A DNA stretch of 24,465 bases, taken from Alteromonadaceae bacterium UBA2620 (GTDB taxonomy: Bacteria; Pseudomonadota; Gammaproteobacteria; Enterobacterales; Alteromonadaceae). Positions 7,750 to 14,357 of this stretch are shown piece after piece. Below the pieces are notes generated by a model, which had not been told where the DNA came from, made no database searches, and saw only the letters and a list, made by a program, of their open reading frames with translations. Numbering within the stretch: position 1 is the stretch's first letter; each line of letters starts with the position of its first letter. Position numbers and translations under genes: made by a program. The stretch is taken from positions 1 to 24,465 of the forward strand of contig DDJQ01000154.1 of NCBI GenBank assembly GCA_002339125.1, given 5' to 3'.

Positions 7750-8973
7750 ATGACAGTCGAAGCATCAGAACAATTACCTGACAACAGCAAACAGCAAAGC
7801 GAAGCGCCGGAGGCGTTAAGCGCTAAGGAAACCCGCGAAATTGTTACGCCGTATGCCTTTGGTGTGGCCGATGAACTGCTCGGCCAGCCGCTGGCATCGC
7901 CCATGCGACGTTTGATTGCCCAGTGCATTGATGCCGGACTTGTGGTGTTGTTAAGTACGGCCCACGCGCTGGTGCTGGCGTTCTTTGTGGCGATTACGTT
8001 TTTCCGGGCCGGTAAACACCTTGCAGAAGGCGAGAATAAACGTGGCTTTGCTCGCAAGATGCTGCGCCTGAGCGCGGCTTGCTTATTGTTTTTTGTGACC
8101 TATGTGATTGTTGAGTCTTATAACTCAGCACCGCCCATCAAGGAGATCCCGCGCGATTCGGCGTTGGTGTCTTCCGGCCTTAGAATCGCACAAAAATATG
8201 CCTGGCAAAGCTGTGAGGGCGAGTTTAGCTGTTACAGCGAAGTCGCCGCAGGCTTTGGTGAGGCTTACGGCACCACCGGCGATAGCGAGCAAGAGGCTAT
8301 CGCCGTGTTTGATGGGTTTATCGCCGATAAGGATCTGACCGAAGCGCAACAAAACGAATTACGCGAGCTGTTTGTGGCCGAGTTTACTCAGAGCAAGGCT
8401 TCCAATGCAGACAGTGAAGCGGTGAACGACGAAGTGCAGGCGGCCATCAGGGCAGGGCTGAGCGCAGGTTCAATGGGAGTAATAGACCCCGACCAGGCAG
8501 AAACTTCGCCAACGCCAGAGAAAGTGGCTGAGCCAGTAGACGAACCGGTGTTAAAACTTGGCCTGGGAAAAGATAACGACACAGAGAAAACCAACAGCCT
8601 GATCAGTTGGGTAGATGGCATAATTAAAGATCTTGGTCTTGGTTTTGGCTGGGCAGCGCTGTATTACAGTGTGCTCACTGCGTGGTGGCGCGGCCACACC
8701 ATAGGTAAACGTATTATGCGCATCAAAGTTGTAAAGCTTGATGGCAGCCCGCTGAATTTATTTGAAAGTTTTGGCCGCTATGGTGGTTATACCGCTGGCA
8801 TAGCCACCGGTTTACTGGGCTTTTTACAGATATTCTGGGATCCTAATCGCCAGACCATTCAGGATAAAATTGCTGAAACCCTGGTGTTGTATCGTCCGCC
8901 GGGTGCTGTACCAATCCCACAGTTAATCAGCGAACATCATGCGCCGGAGCCAACCAGCCCGGAGCAAGCATGA
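7750..8973 (+). CDS. RDD-family inner-membrane protein with long internal insert
   Basis: RDD-domain membrane protein, function unknown; some family members have been linked to ion transport. Seen: the conserved Arg-Asp opening P-M-R-R-L-I-A-Q-C-I-D at 51-61, hydrophobic segments at about 60-85, 104-122 and 298-313, then the typical C-terminal signature G-H-T-I-G-K-R at 315-321 and W-D-P-N-R-Q-T-I-Q-D-K at 363-373. Most RDD proteins are about 150-250 residues; this one is 407 because of a roughly 165-residue hydrophilic insert between the second and third membrane segments (about 123-288). The insert carries a Cys pair (C155, C161) and an acidic, Pro-rich tail. It follows the VWA gene by 68 bases and overlaps the next gene by 4 bases (ATGA), so it probably belongs to the MoxR-VWA transcript. 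Confidence 0.85.
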   Translation: MTVEASEQLPDNSKQQSEAPEALSAKETREIVTPYAFGVADELLGQPLASPMRRLIAQCIDAGLVVLLSTAHALVLAFFVAITFFRAGKHLAEGENKRGFARKMLRLSAACLLFFVTYVIVESYNSAPPIKEIPRDSALVSSGLRIAQKYAWQSCEGEFSCYSEVAAGFGEAYGTTGDSEQEAIAVFDGFIADKDLTEAQQNELRELFVAEFTQSKASNADSEAVNDEVQAAIRAGLSAGSMGVIDPDQAETSPTPEKVAEPVDEPVLKLGLGKDNDTEKTNSLISWVDGIIKDLGLGFGWAALYYSVLTAWWRGHTIGKRIMRIKVVKLDGSPLNLFESFGRYGGYTAGIATGLLGFLQIFWDPNRQTIQDKIAETLVLYRPPGAVPIPQLISEHHAPEPTSPEQA

Positions 8974-9551
8974 CCCTGCGACTGGCACTGTTAGCCGCGG
9001 GCTGTGCCCGCCGTTATGGCGACAACAAGTTGCTCGCAGTGCACCCGGCCAGTCAGCAACCATTGCTTCACCATGTCATCAGTGAATATCAAAAAGCAGG
9101 CATCACAGACATCACAGTGCTTACCGGCTATTGGCACAACGCTATCAGTGAAAATCTGCCCAGCGGCGTTACCCACCAGTATGTAGACGACTGGCAGGAA
9201 GGAATGGCTGCGAGTGTGCGAGCGGCAGCAGCGATTGATTTAACAGGTTACGATGGACTAATGATTGGGCTTGGCGATCAGGCCGGTATCAGTGCCACAT
9301 TAATTAGCTCACTGATAACAGACTATGCCAGCAACCCGGTGATCACCGCTACAAACTGTCAGGGGATCATTGGCCCGCCAGTTATATTTCCACCTCAATC
9401 ACTGACGGTGCTAAACCAGCTACAAGGCGATAGCGGTGCAGGTAAGTATCTCAGAAAGCTGGCGTTAGTGTCTCCAGACTGCATTCAGAGCCAACGAGTA
9501 AACTCGCTGACTGACATCGATTATCCGGCTGATTGGCATAAGCTCGATTGA
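8970..9551 (+). CDS. MobA/MocA-like NTP transferase
   Basis: Nucleotidyltransferase of the MobA-like family, whose best-known members attach CMP or GMP to molybdopterin (MocA, MobA). Seen: the nucleotide-binding opening L-A-A-G-C-A-R-R-Y-G-D-N-K at 8-20 (consensus LAAGxSxRxGxxK), the metal-binding aspartate D103 in I-G-L-G-D-Q, and the late G-D-S-G-A-G-K at 153-159 typical of MocA-type proteins. At 193 residues it has MocA/MobA length. The start overlaps the RDD stop by 4 bases. Its neighbours (RDD protein, rhomboid) do not indicate a substrate; moeA lies 3.5 kb away on the other strand. The Cys in place of the common Ser at position 12 and the loose fit to either MobA or MocA leave the substrate open. 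Confidence 0.82.
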   Translation: MTLRLALLAAGCARRYGDNKLLAVHPASQQPLLHHVISEYQKAGITDITVLTGYWHNAISENLPSGVTHQYVDDWQEGMAASVRAAAAIDLTGYDGLMIGLGDQAGISATLISSLITDYASNPVITATNCQGIIGPPVIFPPQSLTVLNQLQGDSGAGKYLRKLALVSPDCIQSQRVNSLTDIDYPADWHKLD

Positions 9552-9560
9552 TTTATCTGA

Positions 9561-9580
9561 ACCCAGCCTTATATCTGGGT
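9561..9580 (+). promoter_or_regulatory. hairpin over the ribosome site of the rhomboid gene
   Basis: ACCCAG (9561-9566) pairs with CTGGGT (9575-9580) around an 8-base loop, ending one base before the rhomboid ATG. The only Shine-Dalgarno-like bases (GGG) lie inside the stem. This might limit initiation, or may be chance. Confidence 0.3.
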
Positions 9581-9581
9581 A

Positions 9582-10352
9582 ATGAATCAAGCCAAATCAA
9601 ACTATGCATTAAGCTCCGCCATCCTGCCGGTGGTGATAGCCGTTGCGCTGCTCTGGGTAATCCAGTCGGCAGGCGTGCTGTTTGATCTGCCGTTAAATGT
9701 ACTGGGCGTGATCCCCCATGACTGGAGCCGGTTGTACGGGGTAGTCACCTCAGCGCTGGTACATGGCTCTTATGAGCATCTGTTTAATAACACCCTGCCG
9801 CTTATCGTACTGGGGGCTATGTTGCGTTACGGTTACCCCAATTCTCGTTTAAACGTGCTGCTTTTTGCCTGGCTGGGCTCAGGTATCGGAGTGTGGCTAT
9901 TTGGCCGGGAGTCCGTGCATTTAGGCGCCAGTGGCGTAAGCCATGGTTTGTTTTTCTTTTTATTTACGGTGAGCTTGCTGCGCAAAGACAAGCGTTCGGT
10001 AGCGCTGATGATGATCGCCTTTTTTATGTACGGCGGTATGATCATGTCAATTTTCCCGCGCGATCCCGGCATTTCTTACGAAGCCCATTTCTTTGGGGCG
10101 TTAGGTGGCGTAGTGGCAGCACTGATTTTCTGGCGCCAGGATCCTAAACTGGCCGAAAAACACTATCAGTGGCAGGATGATGAACCTGAGCGGGACGATC
10201 CGTTAATTGGTGATTTATGGCGTCAGGCCCGTTATCCCGAAGGGCCTGCGGAGCCGGCCAGGCCAGACACTGAACCCGATCACAAGGCTCGGTCAGAGCA
10301 CGAAGCGGTGCATCACCATATCGACCGTCACGGCCATCAGCGCTATCACTAA
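9582..10352 (+). CDS. rhomboid-family intramembrane serine protease
   Basis: Inner-membrane serine protease of the rhomboid family, which cuts membrane-anchored substrates within the bilayer. Seen: loop motif H-G-S-Y-E-H-L-F-N-N at 61-70, the catalytic serine S117 in G-A-S-G-V-S-H-G at 115-122, and the partner histidine H169 in Y-E-A-H-F-F-G-A-L-G-G at 167-176. Hydrophobic segments at about 11-31, 70-82, 91-107, 121-133, 139-157 and 172-184 give the six-helix core. The soluble C-terminal tail (about 185-256) is acidic and ends in a His-rich stretch (H244-H-H, then H250, H252, H256). The start follows the nucleotidyltransferase stop by 30 bases, with a hairpin in the gap. The 3' end overlaps the convergent marC-like gene by four bases. 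Substrate unknown. Confidence 0.9.
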   Translation: MNQAKSNYALSSAILPVVIAVALLWVIQSAGVLFDLPLNVLGVIPHDWSRLYGVVTSALVHGSYEHLFNNTLPLIVLGAMLRYGYPNSRLNVLLFAWLGSGIGVWLFGRESVHLGASGVSHGLFFFLFTVSLLRKDKRSVALMMIAFFMYGGMIMSIFPRDPGISYEAHFFGALGGVVAALIFWRQDPKLAEKHYQWQDDEPERDDPLIGDLWRQARYPEGPAEPARPDTEPDHKARSEHEAVHHHIDRHGHQRYH

Positions 10353-10975
10353 CTAACAGCGGCCACACTCAGACCAAAGTAATCACTGATCCCGGCCAGA
10401 ATATTGGTGGTAGCCAATGAGGCCAGAATAAATCCCATCACACGGCTGATGATACTGGCACCGGCGCTGCCAATAAGCCGGATAATAATTGATGATGCCA
10501 GCATTAGAACCAGGGTAATCAACAATACTATCATCATCATGGCGGCCGTCTGAGCCTGTTCCCATAGCGTGTACACGTTATTTTTAGTGAGTAGTACCGC
10601 CGCCAGCATGGCTCCGGGACTGGCAATCGATGGCACGGCAATGGGAAACACGGCAGTTTCACGAATGGTGGCCGCCATTTTAATTTCCTGCTCGGGTTTG
10701 CTTTCGCCAAAAATCATGGTTAGCGCAAAAATAAACAGCACAATACCGTCGGCTACCTGAAACGCCGCTAACGGTATATGCATGGCGGTTAAAATGATTT
10801 CACCAGCGACAATAAAAAACAGCAGGATGACACTGGAGGCCACAAATGCCATGAGTGCGATAAGGCGGCGCTGCACCGGCGTATGCTGTTTGGTGGCAGC
10901 TATAAACACCGGCAGGGTACCGATGGGGTCGATAACTGCAAAAAAGTAAATCAGAACCGGAATCAAGTCGATCAC
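10349..10975 (-). CDS. MarC-family integral membrane protein
   Basis: MarC/UPF0056 (NAAT) family, six-helix inner-membrane proteins with an inverted repeat. E. coli MarC was once thought to affect antibiotic resistance but has no firm role; some archaeal members transport neutral amino acids. Seen: the first-repeat signature F-F-A-V-I-D-P-I-G-T-L-P at 11-22 and the second-repeat P-I-A-V-P-S-I-A-S-P-G at 111-121. At 208 residues it has standard length. The start is GTG at 10975, chosen because the family begins only a few residues before the D-P-I-G motif. It begins three bases after the stop of the upstream methyltransferase-like gene with no good ribosome site, so it is likely read by re-initiation. 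Its 3' end overlaps the convergent rhomboid gene. Confidence 0.9.
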   Translation of the reverse strand: MIDLIPVLIYFFAVIDPIGTLPVFIAATKQHTPVQRRLIALMAFVASSVILLFFIVAGEIILTAMHIPLAAFQVADGIVLFIFALTMIFGESKPEQEIKMAATIRETAVFPIAVPSIASPGAMLAAVLLTKNNVYTLWEQAQTAAMMMIVLLITLVLMLASSIIIRLIGSAGASIISRVMGFILASLATTNILAGISDYFGLSVAAVS

Positions 10976-10978
10976 AGG

Positions 10979-11581
10979 TTACAGCCAGCGCGGTACCAGT
11001 TGTTGGTAAGCCAGATAACGGTCTTGGTAGCGGGCATTTAAAAAATCTTCCTCTAAATGAGTTTGCTTGCGCAGCGCTGCCAGTCCAACCAGCAGGCAAA
11101 CCAAGCTAAACAGGCTAGGTAAAGCCATAAAAAAGCCAACCTGAGCAATGGCAACGCCGATATAGCCAGGATTACGGCTGATGCTATACAAACCCTGCTC
11201 AATCAGGGCGTGGTCGTGATGGTTAACAATGCCACTGCGCCATTGCTTACCCAGTGAGAAATTGGCGCCCACGGCAAGTGCAAAACCAACCAGCAAAAAG
11301 CCAGCCCCAGACCATTGCAATGGCACTATGAGCAGCCATTCGAAAGGCACCAGATACTCAAATGCCACTGGCTGGAAGGCAACCACAACCGATACCAGCC
11401 AGATGGTGGCGCGAAAGACTCTGAATGCGAGGTGGTTCCACCAATGGCAGCTGTAAGTGGGTCCCATGGTAACAACGGGTTGGTGAGAGCGCTTTTTATA
11501 CAGGATGAGTGCGGTGTAAAACACAGCAACAAACGTAAAAAAGCCTGCCAGAAAATACCGCAGCAGGAAAAGATCTTCCAT
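10979..11581 (-). CDS. isoprenylcysteine/phospholipid methyltransferase-like membrane protein
   Basis: Membrane-embedded methyltransferase of the ICMT/PEMT type. Seen: four to five hydrophobic segments (about 8-27, 58-74, 82-106, 141-170) and the C-terminal SAM-binding pattern: L-I-E-Q-G-L-Y-S-I-S-R-N-P-G-Y at 126-140, then the E-E pair at 177-178 and Y-x5-Y-x3-V-P-R-W. Bacterial members are widespread and usually uncharacterised; the methyl acceptor may be a lipid or small molecule, as bacteria lack prenylated CAAX proteins. The ATG at 11581 has GGGAG 8 bases upstream. It is the first gene of a pair with the MarC-like gene. The nearby ATTACGTAAT palindrome at 11612-11621 lies in its leader and has no known meaning. 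Confidence 0.8.
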   Translation of the reverse strand: MEDLFLLRYFLAGFFTFVAVFYTALILYKKRSHQPVVTMGPTYSCHWWNHLAFRVFRATIWLVSVVVAFQPVAFEYLVPFEWLLIVPLQWSGAGFLLVGFALAVGANFSLGKQWRSGIVNHHDHALIEQGLYSISRNPGYIGVAIAQVGFFMALPSLFSLVCLLVGLAALRKQTHLEEDFLNARYQDRYLAYQQLVPRWL

Positions 11582-11669
11582 ACACCACTCCCATGTGAAT
11601 CTGCATATATGATTACGTAATAATGTCCGGCGTGCAATTCAGATTAGCCTGTTGCCCCTCTGTTTCACC

Positions 11670-13040
11670 TTAAGCCGGGGAGCATTCGAGCCTTTTTTGC
11701 ACAATGTACAGGCGGTAGCCGAGCATAATAGCGGCGCTGGTCAAGCCGGCAATAATACCTATCCAGAAGCCATCGGCTGCCATGGGTTCGCTGCTGAGCC
11801 AGTCTGTGCGACCTAAAATGACGCCAATGGGCAGCCCAATCAGCCAGTAGGCACAAAAGGTAATATAGAACATGGCTGTTGTGTCTTTGTAGCCCCGCAA
11901 AGCGTTGGCAGAAATTACCTGTATGGCATCAGAAAACTGGAACAAAGCTGCGTATATTAACAGCTGTGATGAGATAGCAAATACCGCCTCGTTACTGGTA
12001 TAAAGGCTGATGATCAGTCCTTTGGCCAATAGCGTAAAGGTAGCGGTTAAACAGGCCACGCTCAGACCAATGACAATAGCACTTTTTACTGCCACACGAG
12101 CCTGGCGAATTCGGTGCTGACCCAGCCGGTAACTGACACGAATGGAAATAGCCATGCCCATACTAAGCGGAAACATAAACATTAACGCCGAAAAGTTTAG
12201 GGCAATTTGATGGGCAGCCACAATGTTGGCGCCAAACGGGGCCAGCAACAGCGCTATCACCGCAAACAACGTCACCTCAAACAATACCGTCATGGCGATC
12301 GGCAGACCAAGCCGAAACGTTTGTGAAATGGTGCGCCAGTGCGGTTTATGCCAGTGAACAAATAACTGATAACGGCGCAACCGGGGCGCCAGCGTAATAT
12401 AAATTAAGGTAGCGATGGCCATTGCTACAAACACCAGCGCCGTGGCGACACCACAACCCGCACCGCCCATGGCTTCGATACCAAAGCCGCCGTAAACAAA
12501 CAGGAAGTTTCCAGCGATATTTACCGCCAGACCAATAACCGTAATGATCATACTGGGTTTAGTGTGGCCCAGCGCTTCACAGTAATTACGTGACCATTGA
12601 TACAGCGCAAAGGCCGGAAATGCCAGAAACACGTAGTACACATACTCGGCCGTGATCCCGGCAAGATTGGCTTCCATGGGAAACAAGTTCACAATACTTC
12701 TGGCGTAAAACGCGCCAAACAACGGCACAATACTCACAAGTAACAGCAAATAGCCGGCTTGCTGGGTGGCATTAGCCACATCATCGGTGCTTTTAGCGCC
12801 GTGTAAGCGGGCGATAAGCGGCGGGATCGCCAGTGCAATACCCTGGATAAAGCTCATGATAGGGATAGAAATACTGAATCCCAGCGCTACTGCGGCCATG
12901 TCTACGGCGCTGTAGCGCCCGGCGATAATCGTATCGCTAACGCCCATCAGCATTTGCGTAATTTGCGCAATCAGTAACGGCCAGGCCAGTTTAATAAGGC
13001 GGCGGCTTTCCAGCGCCGTACGTGGCGATATTACCATCAT
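11670..13040 (-). CDS. norM: NorM-type MATE multidrug/sodium antiporter
   Basis: Twelve-helix MATE exporter that extrudes cationic drugs and dyes in exchange for Na+ or H+. Seen: 456 residues, two homologous halves, and acidic residues D36 (M-G-V-S-D-T-I-I-A-G), E255 (L-F-E-V-T-L-F-A) and D371 (Q-F-S-D-A-I-Q-V), which fall at the same numbers as the cation-coupling residues of Vibrio cholerae NorM. That agreement favours a working, Na+-coupled NorM-clade pump over DinF-type MATEs. The ATG at 13040 shares one base with the moeA stop (TAATG), so translation is coupled to moeA; an ATG one codon later is an alternative start. No clear terminator is seen between its stop and the next gene at 11581. 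Specific substrates cannot be read from sequence. Confidence 0.92.
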   Translation of the reverse strand: MMVISPRTALESRRLIKLAWPLLIAQITQMLMGVSDTIIAGRYSAVDMAAVALGFSISIPIMSFIQGIALAIPPLIARLHGAKSTDDVANATQQAGYLLLLVSIVPLFGAFYARSIVNLFPMEANLAGITAEYVYYVFLAFPAFALYQWSRNYCEALGHTKPSMIITVIGLAVNIAGNFLFVYGGFGIEAMGGAGCGVATALVFVAMAIATLIYITLAPRLRRYQLFVHWHKPHWRTISQTFRLGLPIAMTVLFEVTLFAVIALLLAPFGANIVAAHQIALNFSALMFMFPLSMGMAISIRVSYRLGQHRIRQARVAVKSAIVIGLSVACLTATFTLLAKGLIISLYTSNEAVFAISSQLLIYAALFQFSDAIQVISANALRGYKDTTAMFYITFCAYWLIGLPIGVILGRTDWLSSEPMAADGFWIGIIAGLTSAAIMLGYRLYIVQKRLECSPA

Positions 13041-14278
13041 TAGCCCAGTTTACCGGCAATAGAAAAAGGCTGGATCTCTACCCAGTCGCCGGTCTTCAGC
13101 CCATCAGCTTCGGCCGGGATCAGCATGTAGCAGTTTGCCTTGCTAAAGCTGGTCATCACCCCGGAACTTTGTTTGGCCAGTGGCGTAACGATAAGCGTGC
13201 CATCTGCATTCTGGCTGAACATCGCGCGCTGGAAATCCAGCCGTCCGGCGCGACGTTTAATATCGCGGGTAATTTGTGCTTTGAGGGTGAGGCGATGGCC
13301 GTTACCCAAACCGGTTTCGCCCTGCAAATGGCGGATCACCGGTACCACTAATTGTTCGGTAGTAACGCAGGCCGAAACCGGATTACCCGGCAGGCCGCAG
13401 AATACCGCGTTGCCTAAGCGGCCAAATGCAAAGGGTTTACCCGGTTTGATGGCGACTTTCCAAAAGCCAATCTCGCCGAGTTCATCGAGCACGGGTTTAA
13501 CAAAATCAGCATCGCCCACTGATACACCGCCGCTAGAGATGATCACATCACAGCTTTGCTGTGCCTCCTGCAAAACCTGCTTCAGGGTTTCCGGTTCATC
13601 TGCCACAATCCCAAAATTGTTAATTTGTACCTGCCAGTTTTGCAATAAAGCGGCTACACCGGTGCGGTTTGACTCGTAAATCTGGCCGGTGGCAAGTGGG
13701 TTACCGGCTTCGACTAATTCATCGCCGGTGGCAAGCAGGCCAATAGTAAGCTGACGATAAACGTCTACTGAAGCGAGGCCCAGTGAGCTCAATAACATGG
13801 TGTCGGTGGCCGTTAAGCGATGCCCGGTATCAAACAACTGGTCACCCCGGGCGATATCGCTGCCGGTCTCACGAATATTGGCCAGTTCGGCGGTATCGGT
13901 TTGCAATGTAATGGTGTCGTCTTCCCGGCTAACATTTTCCTGAATGATCACCGCGTCACAGTCGGCCGGAATAGGGGCACCGGTCATAATACGCACACAC
14001 TGGCCGGGTAATACTGTTGGCGACTGACTGTCACCAGCAAAAACGACACCGACTACCTCGAGCGTATTACCCGCCTTGCCATCGCTGTTTTTAAGCGCAT
14101 AACCATCCATCGCAGAGTTATTGCAGGGAGGCACGTTAATAGAAGCGACTACCGGAGTGGCCAGTACCCGGCCAACGGCCGCTTTTACATCTGCTTTTTC
14201 GCTAACGCTTACCGGTTGCGTCTGACTGAGCATGGTAGCGATTGCATCGGATAATGATAACCAGGGAGAATTTGACAT
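13040..14278 (-). CDS. moeA: molybdopterin molybdenumtransferase
   Basis: MoeA inserts molybdate into adenylylated molybdopterin, the last step of molybdenum cofactor synthesis; cytoplasmic. Seen: N-S-A-M-D-G-Y-A at 54-61 (active-site Asp58), R-I-M-T-G-A-P-I-P at 96-104, T-G-D-E-L at 184-188, S-S-G-G-V-S-V-G-D at 248-256, K-P-G-K-P at 278-282 and G-L-P-G-N-P-V-S at 295-302; domain order is complete. I choose ATG 14278 (412 residues, close to E. coli's 411); an in-frame TTG at 14296 adds six residues but would lie almost on the predicted transcription start. The usual partner moeB is absent here; instead the gene overlaps norM by one base. A MobA-like gene is 3.5 kb away in a different unit. 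Confidence 0.95.
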   Translation of the reverse strand: MSNSPWLSLSDAIATMLSQTQPVSVSEKADVKAAVGRVLATPVVASINVPPCNNSAMDGYALKNSDGKAGNTLEVVGVVFAGDSQSPTVLPGQCVRIMTGAPIPADCDAVIIQENVSREDDTITLQTDTAELANIRETGSDIARGDQLFDTGHRLTATDTMLLSSLGLASVDVYRQLTIGLLATGDELVEAGNPLATGQIYESNRTGVAALLQNWQVQINNFGIVADEPETLKQVLQEAQQSCDVIISSGGVSVGDADFVKPVLDELGEIGFWKVAIKPGKPFAFGRLGNAVFCGLPGNPVSACVTTEQLVVPVIRHLQGETGLGNGHRLTLKAQITRDIKRRAGRLDFQRAMFSQNADGTLIVTPLAKQSSGVMTSFSKANCYMLIPAEADGLKTGDWVEIQPFSIAGKLG

Positions 14279-14308
14279 AAGGCACTGACTCAACAAAATT
14301 TGCTGCGG

Positions 14309-14336
14309 AGTATAGCACTATCACGCGCGAGTTTTA
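14309..14336 (-). promoter_or_regulatory. putative promoter of moeA-norM
   Basis: On the minus strand a good -10 box TATACT (14309-14314) is preceded, 16 bases upstream, by a weak -35 TAAAAC (14331-14336). A start near 14302 gives a leader of about 24 bases to the preferred moeA ATG at 14278. Confidence 0.35.
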
Positions 14337-14357
14337 CATGCATGCTTCCGCGCGCTT

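Noticed and set aside
13140..13679. 179-residue plus-strand frame inside moeA
   Set aside because: Antisense to a fully recognisable moeA; no motif and no ribosome site worth noting.
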